DNA of 64,000 nt. It comes from Jannaschia faecimaris. Lineage in GTDB: Bacteria > Pseudomonadota > Alphaproteobacteria > Rhodobacterales > Rhodobacteraceae. The stretch is taken from assembly GCF_900107415.1 (NCBI RefSeq), contig NZ_FNPX01000002.1, positions 248,001 to 312,000 on the forward strand, given 5' to 3'. The first letter of the stretch is position 1. Each line of letters begins with the position of its first letter. A program made the position numbers and the translations under genes. This document shows positions 38,693 to 47,496 of the stretch, piece after piece. The notes under the pieces are model-generated. The model made no database searches, was not told the origin of the DNA, and saw nothing but the letters and a program-made list of their open reading frames with translations.

Positions 38693-39589
38693 TTATGCAG
38701 GGGCCATGCCTTTCTCGCGAGCCAGTTCGCGGACACGCTTCGACAGCTTTTCGAAAGCGCGCACCTCAATCTGGCGGATTCGCTCGCGGCTGACCTCGTA
38801 CTTGGTCGACAGATCTTCCAAGGTGACCGTCTCTTCGGACAGACGACGTTGGGTAAGGATATCCTTTTCGCGCTCGTTAAGCACTCCCATTGCCTCGGTC
38901 ATCATGTCGATGCGCGTATCGAATTCGTCCTTCTCGGCATAATCGCCAGCCTGATCGGCGCTGTCGTCGGCCAGCCAGTCCTGCCATTGGGTCGAGCCTT
39001 CGCCGTCCGAGCCGACCTGCACGTTGAGCGAGGCATCGCCCCCCGACATGCGCCGGTTCATCGACGTGACCTCGGCCTCGGTCACGCCCAGATCAGTGGC
39101 GATGCGCTGCACGTTCTCAGGGCGCAGATCGCCCTCCTCCAGCGCGCCGATACGGTTCTTCGCTTTGCGAAGGTTAAAGAACAGCTTCTTTTGCGCCGAA
39201 GTCGTGCCCAGTTTTACCATCGACCACGACCGCAGGACGTATTCCTGGATCGCGGCACGGATCCACCACATCGCGTAGGTAGCGAGGCGGAAGCCCTTCT
39301 CGGGGTCGAACTTCTTGACGGCCTGCATCAACCCGACGTTCGCTTCGGAGATGACTTCGGCCTGCGGCAGACCATAGCCACGATATCCCATCGCGATTTT
39401 CGCGGCGAGGCGCAGGTGGGATGTGACCATCTTGTGCGCGGCCTCGGTGTCCCCCTCCTCGACCCAGCGCTTGGCGAGCATGTACTCTTCTTCGGGTTCC
39501 AGCATCGGGAACTTGCGAATCTCCTGCAGGTACCGGTTCAAACCGGCTTCGGGATTCGGTGCCGGAAGATTGGCATATGTGGCGGCCAT
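38693..39589 (-). CDS. rpoH: RNA polymerase sigma-32 (heat-shock) factor
   Basis: 298 residues. Region 2 shows VISEANVGLMQAVKKFDPE and RLATYAMWWIRAAIQEYV near residues 80-120, followed by the RpoH box QKKLFFNLR near residue 133, which marks sigma-32 rather than other sigma-70 proteins. Region 4 ends in YEVSRERIRQIEVRAFEKL. It directs transcription of heat-shock genes; the hsp20 gene at 7353 has a matching promoter candidate. GGGAGCCCG precedes the ATG. Confidence 0.96.
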   Translation of the reverse strand: MAATYANLPAPNPEAGLNRYLQEIRKFPMLEPEEEYMLAKRWVEEGDTEAAHKMVTSHLRLAAKIAMGYRGYGLPQAEVISEANVGLMQAVKKFDPEKGFRLATYAMWWIRAAIQEYVLRSWSMVKLGTTSAQKKLFFNLRKAKNRIGALEEGDLRPENVQRIATDLGVTEAEVTSMNRRMSGGDASLNVQVGSDGEGSTQWQDWLADDSADQAGDYAEKDEFDTRIDMMTEAMGVLNEREKDILTQRRLSEETVTLEDLSTKYEVSRERIRQIEVRAFEKLSKRVRELAREKGMAPA

Positions 39590-39820
39590 GACGGGCTCCC
39601 TGATGTTAATGGGCTTAACACCCCATATCCGTTAGTTGGGGTCTGTTCCGTTGAACTTCAAGATTTGGGGGATCACGGGGACGTGTTTCCCAAGATCCGG
39701 CGTCGGGATGTTGGTGTAGCCTATGGCATTGCGCACCACTACGGCTGAAACGGCCCGATCGCCCTGCTTAAATGCACAGAAAACGTCCCAACTGCGGTGA
39801 AGGTTCCCTGCCGAGACCGA

Positions 39821-40840
39821 TTACCGCCGCAGGGCAGCAACAAGGTCCTGCATGTCCTGCGGCAGATTGGAAGTGAACCGGATTTCCTCTCCGGTTACGG
39901 GGTGCACAAAACCAAGGGTTTCCGCGTGAAGGGCCTGGCGCGGGAAGCCCGCGACTGCCTCCACACCGGGATGATCGCGCGGCAGGCGGCGCGCGCCGCC
40001 ATAGGTCGGGTCGCCGATCAGCCCGTGCCCGGCATAGGCCATGTGAACCCTGATCTGGTGCGTGCGCCCCGTCTCCAACCAGCATTCGATCAGTGCGGCC
40101 GGACCAAAGGCTTCCACGGTGCGCGCCCGCGTCACGGCGTGGCGTCCCCCCTCCCAGCAGACTGCCTGCTTCTGCCGATCGGTCCGGTGCCGCGCCAGCT
40201 GCGTCGTGATTTTCAGGATGTCCGCCTGTTCCCAACTGACGCCCCGTGTGCCGCGCAGACGGGGATCGCCGGCATTCGGCACTCCGTGGCAAACGGCGAT
40301 GTAGCGACGCTCGACCGTGTGTTGCTCGAACTGCGCGGCCAGTCCATGATGGGCCGCGTCCGATTTCGCCACCACCAGAAGGCCGCTTGTTTCCTTGTCG
40401 ATGCGGTGCACGATGCCGGGCCGCTTCTCGCCGCCGACGCCCGACAGGTTCCCGCCGAAATGGTGCAACAGCGCGTTGACCAGCGTGCCGCCGGGCGATC
40501 CGGGAGCGGGGTGGACGACCATGCCGGCGGGCTTGTCGATGACGATCAGGTCGGCGTCCTCGTAGACGATGGTCAAGGATATATCTTCGGGGCGCGTCTC
40601 GGGGTCGTCCGCGATGGGCACGGAAACCACGACCTCGGCCCCTTCGCTTACCTTGTCGCGGGCCCCGGCGGCCGCGCCGTCCACGGTGACACGCCCCTCC
40701 TCCAGCAGCTTGGACAACCGGGACCGTGACAGATGTGCCTCGGCTGGCACGTCGCGGGCGATTGCCTTATCCAGACGCGATGGCGGGTTTTCCGCGATGA
40801 CAAAGGCAACGACCTTTGAGGAGTTTGGCGTGTCGGACAT
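39821..40840 (-). CDS. rluD: RluD-type 23S rRNA pseudouridine synthase
   Basis: 339 residues with an N-terminal S4-like RNA-binding domain (RLSKLLEEGRVTVDG near residue 45) and the RluA-family catalytic domain. The active Asp is in GIVHRIDKETSGLLVVAK near residue 145, and GRTHQIRVHMAYAGHGLI follows near residue 245. It modifies helix 69 of 23S rRNA in characterised members. The ATG at 40840 begins close to the S4 domain. Its start codon overlaps the start of the opposite-strand DUF6476 gene. Confidence 0.92.
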   Translation of the reverse strand: MSDTPNSSKVVAFVIAENPPSRLDKAIARDVPAEAHLSRSRLSKLLEEGRVTVDGAAAGARDKVSEGAEVVVSVPIADDPETRPEDISLTIVYEDADLIVIDKPAGMVVHPAPGSPGGTLVNALLHHFGGNLSGVGGEKRPGIVHRIDKETSGLLVVAKSDAAHHGLAAQFEQHTVERRYIAVCHGVPNAGDPRLRGTRGVSWEQADILKITTQLARHRTDRQKQAVCWEGGRHAVTRARTVEAFGPAALIECWLETGRTHQIRVHMAYAGHGLIGDPTYGGARRLPRDHPGVEAVAGFPRQALHAETLGFVHPVTGEEIRFTSNLPQDMQDLVAALRR

Positions 40841-41123
40841 GGATGAAAACCCCGGGCTTCCCCCTGACCTGCGCTTTCTTAAGACGCTGGTCACAATCCT
40901 GACGGGGGTGATGATTATCGGGCTGATAACCGTCGTTGGCCTGCTTGTCACGCGCCTGCCGGGGGCGGCGGTCACCCTGCCCGATCAGCTGGAAATTCCC
41001 GAAGGTGCAAGGGTCGTCGCGGTCACCCAATCCGCGTCCTACTGGCTTGCCACGACCGAGGACGACAGGGTGTTGATCTTCGCCCCAGACGGTACCTTCC
41101 GCCGGGACCTCGCGCTGAACTGA
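40839..41123 (+). CDS. DUF6476-type small membrane protein
   Basis: 94 residues with one membrane helix (LVTILTGVMIIGLITVVGLLV) near residue 18-38 and a C-terminal region that folds into a small soluble domain (WLATTEDDRVLIFAPDGT). The start ATG at 40839 overlaps the rluD start, head to head; an upstream GTG at 40830 is possible but lies deeper inside rluD. Function unknown; I match the family from memory of its typical features. Confidence 0.72.
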   Translation: MDENPGLPPDLRFLKTLVTILTGVMIIGLITVVGLLVTRLPGAAVTLPDQLEIPEGARVVAVTQSASYWLATTEDDRVLIFAPDGTFRRDLALN

Positions 41124-41125
41124 CG

Positions 41126-41722
41126 TCAGAGCAGCGGCGCGACCGAAGGGATCAGCGACGCGACCAGCAACGCGGCCATCGTCCAATTGAACGCCCGCAG
41201 CCGGATGGGCGATGTCAAAAGCCGCCGCATCTGACGCCCTAGCAAAGTCCAGGAGCTGATGCAGGGAACGTTGATAACACCGAACACGCCCGCCACCGCC
41301 ACCACCGACCATACGGACCCGTTGCTGTAGAGCGTCACCGCCGTCAGCGCCATCGTCCAGGCCTTCGGATTCACCCACTGGAATGCCGCCGCCTGAAGAA
41401 AGGTCATCGGCGTCCCCTCAGGCTCGGTCCGGTCCGGTGGGGCCGCGTTGGCAATCTTCCACGCAAGGTACAGCAGGTAGACCACTGACAGGGCGGCCAG
41501 CGCAGGGCGCGCCCACGAGAATGTATCGAACACCTGCGACAGCCCCAGCCCGACCACGACGATCATGACGGTAAACCCCACCGCGATGCCCAACGCATGC
41601 GGGATCGAACGCAGCAGACCGAAGTTCGCCCCCGAGGCCATCAACATCAGGTTATTTGGCCCCGGCGTGATCGAGGAGACGAAAGCAAAGCCCGCTAAGG
41701 CAAGAAGTATATCAATGCTCAT
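41126..41722 (-). CDS. LysE family amino acid exporter
   Basis: 198 residues with about five or six membrane segments. FAFVSSITPGPNNLMLMASG near residue 10 is the family signature. Members export lysine, homoserine, threonine and similar amino acids; the substrate here is unknown. The ATG at 41722 is preferred because the sequence starts the first membrane helix at once. It is divergent from an Lrp gene, 73 bases apart, which is the classical exporter-regulator pairing. Confidence 0.9.
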   Translation of the reverse strand: MSIDILLALAGFAFVSSITPGPNNLMLMASGANFGLLRSIPHALGIAVGFTVMIVVVGLGLSQVFDTFSWARPALAALSVVYLLYLAWKIANAAPPDRTEPEGTPMTFLQAAAFQWVNPKAWTMALTAVTLYSNGSVWSVVAVAGVFGVINVPCISSWTLLGRQMRRLLTSPIRLRAFNWTMAALLVASLIPSVAPLL

Positions 41723-41757
41723 ATGACGGATTATCCGCGAAAAACTGCGCCAAGTTC

Positions 41758-41792
41758 TTGCGAATGAAGCGCCGACCGGACAGTATTCGCAA
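41758..41792. promoter_or_regulatory. Perfect inverted repeat between lysE and lrp genes
   Basis: TTGCGAAT (41758-41765) and ATTCGCAA (41785-41792) form an exact 8-bp inverted repeat with a 19-base spacer, in the 73-base region between divergent genes. It is a likely binding site for the Lrp-type regulator encoded at 41796. The right arm ends three bases before the regulator's ATG, a position suited to autoregulation. Confidence 0.6.
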
Positions 41793-41795
41793 ATT

Positions 41796-42248
41796 ATGAT
41801 CGGTATAGACAAAATTGACGACAGAATATTGCGCGCCTTGACTCTCGACGGTCGCATCACGAATCAAGCGCTGGCGGAACGAGTAGGTCTGTCGCCATCG
41901 GCCACACTGCGCCGGGTGCAGGCAATGGAAGCGATGGGCCTTATCAAAGGCTATCGCGCCGTGATCGATCGGGAAAAATCCGGTATCGGCTTTACCGCCT
42001 TCATTGCCGTGGGCCTTAACGATCACACGAAGGCAGGTCAGGAAGCCTTCGAGAAGGCGGTCGGTCGCGCCCCTGAAGTCCGCGAGTGCCACAACATCAC
42101 CGGCAACGTTGAATACCTGCTAAGGATCGAGGCGCGCGACCTGATCGCCTACAAGCATTTCCATACCGAAGTGCTTGGTGTGTTGCCGCAAGTCGCCCGG
42201 CTGACGACCTACGTGGTAATGGGCTCGCCAAAAGACGAACGGGCCTGA
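41796..42248 (+). CDS. Lrp/AsnC family regulator of the lysE gene (predicted)
   Basis: 150 residues: N-terminal helix-turn-helix (DDRILRALTLDGRITN, then ALAERVGLSPSATLRRVQAMEAMG) and a C-terminal RAM domain. It is more similar to regulators of amino acid exporters in structure, being shorter than the Lrp at 11908. Divergent with the LysE gene across an inverted repeat. Ligand is probably an amino acid, which is inference from the family. Confidence 0.9.
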   Translation: MIGIDKIDDRILRALTLDGRITNQALAERVGLSPSATLRRVQAMEAMGLIKGYRAVIDREKSGIGFTAFIAVGLNDHTKAGQEAFEKAVGRAPEVRECHNITGNVEYLLRIEARDLIAYKHFHTEVLGVLPQVARLTTYVVMGSPKDERA

Positions 42249-42446
42249 CTTCGGCCGGACCGCTACCGCGAAGCCATTTCAGAGTCGCAGGTTACGGGCG
42301 TCTGGCCGAAACCGGAACGTGGATTGGTCGCCGGTTCGAAACGACGCGGCACGGATCTGTCCCGGTTCACACGATCGACTCGCAGAGGCCGTTAAAGGCA
42401 GAGTCCTTGGCTTCTGCTGACAGCGGGGCTTCGCGTCCCATTGCTA

Positions 42447-43232
42447 TCAACCCGGTGCCGCCGCCGACCCCGCAAGAATGCCGCCGTCGATCGTCAGTTC
42501 TGCCCCGGTCATATAAGCCGCTTCGTCCGACGCGAGCATAACCGCCAGCGCTGCAACCTCTTCCGGCTGGCCGAACCGCCTGAGCGGCGTGTCCGCGACG
42601 AAGGCCGCTTCCCGCTCGGCCCGATCCGGTCCACCCCCCAGCATCGGCCCCCACATCGGCGTCATCACCGCCGCCGGATGGATCGAGTTGCAACGGATCG
42701 CCAACCCCTGCCCCGCGCAATAGAGCGCGACGGTCTTCGAGTGGTTACGGATGGCTGCCTTGGACGAAGCATAGGCAGCAGCCATCGGGATCCCGACCAT
42801 GCCCGAGCGGGAGGAGATATTGATAATCGACCCCGCGCCCTTGGCCCGCATCGCACGGATTGCATAGCGACAGCCCAGAAACGTGCCGTCCAAGTTCACC
42901 GCGTGCACGGCGTGCCACGCCGAAAGGCCACAGTTTTCCGGATCGTGCGCGGGCGGCGCGCCCGGCCCCTCGAACCCGGTGATTCCGGCGTTGTTTACCA
43001 TGACATCCAGCTGCGGAATATTGCGGGCCAAAGCCTTCCAGTCTTCCTCGGAACTGACGTCCAGCCGATGGAAATCACCGCCGACCTCTTCGGCGACCGC
43101 GCGGCCGCCCTCCTCGTCGATATCAGTAACGATGACCTGCGCGCCTTCGTGGACAAAGGCCTGCACGATTGCGGCACCGATGCCGCGGGCCGCCCCGGTC
43201 ACGAGGCATGTTTTTCCAACCAGTCTTGGCAT
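42447..43232 (-). CDS. Short-chain dehydrogenase/reductase (SDR)
   Basis: 261 residues. The NAD(P)-binding [11 protein letters not shown] is near residue 10, the acidic D-x-D region (VTDID) suggests NAD preference, NNAG is near residue 85, and the catalytic Tyr and Lys are in AAYASSKAA near residue 155. The Ser lies in [10 protein letters not shown]. Substrate unknown. The ATG at 43232 starts at the fold with AGGA upstream. Intergenic spaces on both sides are long. Confidence 0.9.
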   Translation of the reverse strand: MPRLVGKTCLVTGAARGIGAAIVQAFVHEGAQVIVTDIDEEGGRAVAEEVGGDFHRLDVSSEEDWKALARNIPQLDVMVNNAGITGFEGPGAPPAHDPENCGLSAWHAVHAVNLDGTFLGCRYAIRAMRAKGAGSIINISSRSGMVGIPMAAAYASSKAAIRNHSKTVALYCAGQGLAIRCNSIHPAAVMTPMWGPMLGGGPDRAEREAAFVADTPLRRFGQPEEVAALAVMLASDEAAYMTGAELTIDGGILAGSAAAPG

Positions 43233-43497
43233 GTAATGTCCTGTCGATAAGAAATGGGTGCGCGGAAACCGGATCACCATCCTTTTGTCCCGCGTGACGT
43301 TTTACCGGTCTATCGGTCGCGTCTATCCATCGATCTTATCCTTCGCCTAATCTCTCGAAGTTACCCTAGGAATACGGGTGAAACAACCAAGCCATCGGAA
43401 TTCCTGAACACAGAATTGTCACGGGGTTGCAATCAAACCGTCACAGGATGGGCCTAGGCCAAGCATGACTGACGGGACATGTTCTCGTGATTCAACA

Positions 43498-43530
43498 GAA
43501 GACCCGCTGGCTTCCCCGCAGCAGGTCTTC
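43498..43530 (+). other. Hairpin 1 in the tag-SDR intergenic region
   Basis: GAAGACC (43498-43504) pairs with GGTCTTC (43524-43530), and inside it GCTG pairs with CAGC across one C/A mismatch, leaving a 9-base loop. No T tract. The strand shown is arbitrary since the pairing works on both strands. Confidence 0.6.
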
Positions 43531-43563
43531 GTGGCCGGCACGCCCCCGCTCCCGGCCCACTGC

Positions 43564-43594
43564 GAAGGGGTGCCCCGTTTTCGGGCACCCCTTC
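43564..43594 (-). terminator. Strong hairpin after tag
   Basis: Perfect 12-bp stem GAAGGGGTGCCC / GGGCACCCCTTC with a CGTTTTC loop, 14 bases after the tag stop. It lacks a T tract on the minus strand, so it may be an mRNA 3'-end stabiliser rather than a classical terminator. Confidence 0.5.
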
Positions 43595-43608
43595 TGCACC
43601 CGACCAGA

Positions 43609-44190
43609 TCACATTTCGCCCGGCCCCTTCATATGTGCAACGATGCCGTGACGGTGGCAGTTCAGCGTGTGGTCGTTTACCATCCCGACGGCCTGCATAA
43701 AGGCATAGACAATTGTGGGGCCGCAGAACTTGAAGCCTGCCTTCTTCAGGTCCTTCGATATCCGCCGGGACAAAGCGGTCTCGGTCGGCACATCGACCAG
43801 GGACGCCCAAGCATTTCGGATCGGCACACCGTCGACATAGTCCCAAAGAAAACGGTCGAAACCCTGCGCGTCCTGCAATGTCAGATAGGCCTGGGCATTG
43901 CCGATGGTCGCTTCGATCTTGCCGCGGTGACGGATTATCCCGGCGTCCTCCAGCAGACGGCTCACCTCTTCCTCGCCCCAGGTCGCAATTATTTCGGGAT
44001 TGAAATCGGCGAACGCGCTGCGGAAGTTCTCGCGTTTCCGGAGGATCGTGATCCAACTCAGACCGGCCTGAAATCCGTCCAGAATCAGCTTTTCCCACAA
44101 TGCCCGCGCATCGTGCTCAGGCACGCCCCATTCAGTGTCGTGATAACCTTCATACACAACGTCCGCACCGACCCAGCCGCACCGATCCAT
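43609..44190 (-). CDS. tag: DNA-3-methyladenine glycosylase I
   Basis: Base-excision repair enzyme that removes 3-methyladenine from DNA. The 193-residue protein begins RCGWVGADVVYEGYHDTEWG, matching the family. SWITILRKRENFRSAF is near residue 45 and the C-terminal zinc ligands are in DHTLNCHRH near residue 175, with the N-terminal Cys. Start at the ATG 44190. Confidence 0.95.
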   Translation of the reverse strand: MDRCGWVGADVVYEGYHDTEWGVPEHDARALWEKLILDGFQAGLSWITILRKRENFRSAFADFNPEIIATWGEEEVSRLLEDAGIIRHRGKIEATIGNAQAYLTLQDAQGFDRFLWDYVDGVPIRNAWASLVDVPTETALSRRISKDLKKAGFKFCGPTIVYAFMQAVGMVNDHTLNCHRHGIVAHMKGPGEM

Positions 44191-44416
44191 CTAATACCCC
44201 GAAATAGCCACCCACCCGACCGCCGAGCGGGCATGTTCCTTTGAGAAGACCATATCTCGACCTCCTCTCAAAGTCGCCAACCACAGTCATGTGAATTTGA
44301 ACGATTTTGGCACCTGATAAACTGGTAAGCGCCTGGAAAACGACCCGGATACGCCGCCGATTAACGAAGCATTCAACCTGATATGCGATGCCTCAAGGAC
44401 CTGCGAAGGGAACGCC

Positions 44417-45247
44417 ATGTCAGACCAAACCATCATCGCCTCAACTGACGACGATCTGATCGCCGCCGCCGCCGCTGAACGCGACCGGACCGTTCTGGAC
44501 ATGGTGCGCGAGGCGCTGGAGCTGGACCGGGTCATGCTGGCCTATCAACCCGTTGTCGGGTCCGTCACCGGGCAAGTCGCCTTCCACGAGGGGTTGATTC
44601 GCCTCCGCGACGCGACCGGGCGCATCATCCCGGCGGGCCAGTTCATCGAAGCGGTCGAGACCAACGAACTGGGTCGGGAAATCGACTGCGCGGCCCTGCG
44701 CCTCGGGCTGGCCGCGCTTGCCGGCAAGCCCGACCTTCGCCTTTCCATCAACATGTCCGCCCGCTCGATCGGCTATGCGCGCTGGACCCAAACGCTGACA
44801 CACGGGCTGGCTCATGCTCCTTCCGTCGGGGAACGGCTGATCCTGGAGATCACCGAGCGCTCGGCCATGCAGATCCCCGAACTGGTGAAAGCATTCATGG
44901 CCGACTTACAGGACCAAGGCATCACCTTCGCGCTTGACGATTTCGGTGCGGGCCAGACCAGTTTCCGTCACCTGAAGGAATTCTACTTCGACATCCTGAA
45001 GATCGACGGCAATTTTGTGCGCAATTGCGACACCGACCCCGACAACCAATGCATCGTGAACGCCCTAATCACGGTAGGGCAGCAGTTCGACATGTTCATC
45101 GTCGCCGAAGCCGTCGAAACAGCGGCCGAGGCGCAATTCCTCGTCGCGGCAGGGGCCGATTGCCTGCAGGGGTACTACTACGGGGCCCCCCAAGTGAACC
45201 CGGCGTGGCTGAAAGGCAGGTCAACAGGCATGCAGGAGGCGGGCTGA
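44417..45247 (+). CDS. EAL domain protein (cyclic di-GMP phosphodiesterase-like)
   Basis: 276 residues that are almost wholly an EAL domain. The expected EAL signature is changed to EGL (FHEGLIR near residue 55), but the other catalytic residues are present: Asn in SINMSARS, Glu in LEITERSA, Asp-Asp in ALDDFGAGQTSF, Lys in ILKIDGNFVRN, the Glu in VAEAVETAAE and QGYYYGAP. It has no obvious sensor or membrane segment. It may hydrolyse or only bind cyclic di-GMP. ATG at 44417 with AAGGGA upstream. It precedes the PHA genes but is not obviously part of them. Confidence 0.85.
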   Translation: MSDQTIIASTDDDLIAAAAAERDRTVLDMVREALELDRVMLAYQPVVGSVTGQVAFHEGLIRLRDATGRIIPAGQFIEAVETNELGREIDCAALRLGLAALAGKPDLRLSINMSARSIGYARWTQTLTHGLAHAPSVGERLILEITERSAMQIPELVKAFMADLQDQGITFALDDFGAGQTSFRHLKEFYFDILKIDGNFVRNCDTDPDNQCIVNALITVGQQFDMFIVAEAVETAAEAQFLVAAGADCLQGYYYGAPQVNPAWLKGRSTGMQEAG

Positions 45248-45412
45248 GGCCATTACCGAATTTCTTGCGCACCTTGTCTTGGTCATGTCGATTGCGGCAA
45301 CATCGTTTGATCCTTCTGGCCCTGCACGATAGGGCAAGGGGGAAAAATCGCGGCGGGGCACTTCGTCGGAACACGCCGTTCCGCCTCCGTCGCGCAAAAA
45401 AGGAAGTTTGCC

Positions 45413-46588
45413 ATGACCAATGTCGTGATCGCCTCTGCCGCCCGAACTCCCGTCGGATCGTTCCTCGGCAGCTTCGCCAATACCCCAGCCCATGAATTGG
45501 GTGCCGCCGTGATCGAAAATGTCGTTGCCCGCGCAGGGGTCGACAAGTCCGAGGTATCCGAGACCATTCTGGGCCAGGTGCTGACCGCCGGACAGGGCCA
45601 AAACCCCGCACGCCAGGCGCATATCAACGCCGGGTTGCCGCAGGAAAGTGCCGCTTGGGGCATCAACCAGGTTTGCGGTTCGGGCCTGCGTGCCGTGGCG
45701 CTTGGCGCGCAACACATCATGCTGGGCGACAGCCACATCGTTGTCGCAGGCGGCCAGGAATCGATGTCCATGTCCATGCACGCCCAGGCAATCCGTCAGG
45801 GTCAGAAGATGGGCGACATGAAGCTGGTCGACACGATGATCAAGGACGGCCTGTGGGACGCGTTCAACAACTACCACATGGGTCAGACTGCCGAGAACGT
45901 AGCCCAGAAATGGCAAATCAGCCGCGACATGCAGGACGAATTCGCCGTTGCCAGCCAGAACAAGGCCGAAGCCGCGCAGAAGGCCGGCAAGTTTGCCGAT
46001 GAAATCGCGGCCTTCACCGTGAAAGGGCGTAAAGGCGACACCGTCGTCGATCAGGACGAATACATCCGCCACGGTGCCACGATGGAAGCAATGGCCAAAC
46101 TGCGCCCGGCGTTCACCAAGGACGGCTCGGTCACGGCGGCAAACGCATCCGGCCTGAACGACGGCGCGGCGGCGACGCTACTGATGTCGGCCGAGGAGGC
46201 CGAAAAGCGCGGGATCGAGCCATTGGCCCGCATCGTCAGCTACGCCACCGCCGGCCTGGACCCGTCGATCATGGGCGTCGGCCCGATCTATGCCTCGCGC
46301 AAGGCGCTGGAAAAGGCGGGCTGGTCCGTCGGCGATCTGGATCTGGTCGAGGCTAACGAGGCCTTCGCCGCGCAGGCTTGCGCCGTGAACAAGGACATGG
46401 GCTGGGATCCGTCAATCGTGAATGTCAACGGCGGGGCCATCGCCATCGGGCACCCCATCGGGGCCTCGGGCTGCCGGGTGCTGAACACGCTGCTGTTCGA
46501 AATGAAGCGGCGCGGTGCCAAGAAGGGCCTAGCCACGCTGTGCATCGGCGGTGGCATGGGTGTCGCACTCTGCGTTGAGCGCCCCTGA
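45413..46588 (+). CDS. phaA: Acetyl-CoA acetyltransferase (beta-ketothiolase)
   Basis: 391 residues. It condenses two acetyl-CoA into acetoacetyl-CoA, the first step of polyhydroxybutyrate synthesis. The nucleophile Cys is in [16 protein letters not shown] near residue 88, the His in [13 protein letters not shown] near residue 345, and the second Cys in [20 protein letters not shown] precedes the ATG at 45413. Its partner phaB is about 900 bases downstream, beyond a broken patatin gene. Confidence 0.95.
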   Translation: MTNVVIASAARTPVGSFLGSFANTPAHELGAAVIENVVARAGVDKSEVSETILGQVLTAGQGQNPARQAHINAGLPQESAAWGINQVCGSGLRAVALGAQHIMLGDSHIVVAGGQESMSMSMHAQAIRQGQKMGDMKLVDTMIKDGLWDAFNNYHMGQTAENVAQKWQISRDMQDEFAVASQNKAEAAQKAGKFADEIAAFTVKGRKGDTVVDQDEYIRHGATMEAMAKLRPAFTKDGSVTAANASGLNDGAAATLLMSAEEAEKRGIEPLARIVSYATAGLDPSIMGVGPIYASRKALEKAGWSVGDLDLVEANEAFAAQACAVNKDMGWDPSIVNVNGGAIAIGHPIGASGCRVLNTLLFEMKRRGAKKGLATLCIGGGMGVALCVERP

Positions 46589-46628
46589 GGCCTTAAGGTC
46601 AGGACCGGGCTCCAGCCCGGTCCGATCC

Positions 46629-47456
46629 ATGTCCGATTCGTCCCCTGCCCCTTTTGATCAGCTGGTTTTCCGCGGAGGTGGCCTGCGCTGCTTCTGGCAC
46701 GGCGGCTTCTTGGAGACGCTGACCGACGGACGCCCCCTGACCCCACGCCGCGTCACCGGAAGTTCGGGCGGAGCGCTATCGGCAGCCGCGTGGGTACTGG
46801 GCATTGAGACTGAACTCCGGGATCGCTTCGCCGCCGCGATGCGCGAGATCAAGAGTAACGTCACAGTGAACGATCTGGACGACGAAGATGGCCGATCGGT
46901 GCATCAGCGGGTCTACGACGGGATGATCCGGGGGATGATCGACAGCGTCGCGCAAGTGCGCATCGCTGCGGGCCTGGCCTTCCAGATCAGCGTCTCGACA
47001 CCCGGCCAAAGCTTGGCACCATCGCTTATAACGAAGCCTTTGCCCGTGCCCAGAAGGAGCGTGCCGAAGCCTTCCGCGAATTCCTTGCATCCTTTCGCCG
47101 GCCACTGGCATGGAACAGCGACTGATCGATGCGCGACAGGCGGCGCGCGAGGGCCTTTGGCCCGATCTGATCCGGATGGCCGCCACCGTTCCCCCGCGTT
47201 TCGCCCGGACGAATGGAACGGGAAAATGGTTTTCGACGGCGGGATGGTCGACAAGGCCCCCATGCCCGAGCCCGGCGAGGGTCGGACGCTCGTCTTGCCG
47301 ACCAAGCGGTTCCAAGCCCTGCCAGAGGATGAAGACGGGCGCATCACATTCGTCCAGCCCGAAAGTGACATCCTGCCGGGCCGAAAACTGGACTTCACCG
47401 ACCCCGATCTGGTGTCCGAGGCCTGGAATCAGGGCCGCGACGATGGACGGCGGTGA
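46629..47456 (+). pseudogene. Broken patatin-like phospholipase gene
   Basis: The 5' part encodes a patatin-like start: VFRGGGLRCFWHGGFLETL with the G-G-G oxyanion motif and TGSSGGALSAAAW with the G-x-S-x-G nucleophile. The 3' part contains MVFDGGMVDKAPMPEPGEG, the D-G-[GA] motif. But the middle is in other frames: residues near 46990-47100 and the LIDARQAAREGLWPDLIRM segment near 47115-47160 are each in a different frame. A 79-bp copy of another gene occupies 47021-47099. A C5 run at 47191-47195 marks one of the shifts. A single open frame still spans the whole region by chance, so an automatic caller could report it as intact. Confidence 0.7.
47021..47099 (+). repeat. 79-bp copy A, inverted relative to copy B (48338-48416)
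   Basis: About 95 percent identical (75 of 79 by eye) to the reverse complement of 48338-48416. It carries the codons YNEAFARAQKERAEAF then REFLASF, out of frame with patatin. Copy B encodes a real small protein, so copy A is probably the derived one. Confidence 0.85.
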
Positions 47457-47496
47457 CGAAGCAAAATAACGTGAACGTCATAGAGGAGGAAATAAC

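Larger units (their letters stand above)
43233..43608. other. 376-base intergenic region with hairpins and a Pho-like direct repeat
   Basis: No protein gene seen. 43416-43444 contains three 7-base units spaced by 4 bases (TTGTCAC, TTGCAAT, CCGTCAC), loosely like a PhoB box. Two strong inverted repeats follow (43498-43530 and 43564-43594). The region could hold a small RNA or the promoter of the SDR gene. Confidence 0.5.

Noticed and set aside
42301-42370. A stretch with GGTTCGAAA resembling a tRNA T-loop
   Set aside because: No paired acceptor, anticodon or D-arm could be found around it.
43465-44244. Plus-strand open frame of about 260 codons over tag
   Set aside because: It is antisense to tag for most of its length and the peptide has no family resemblance.
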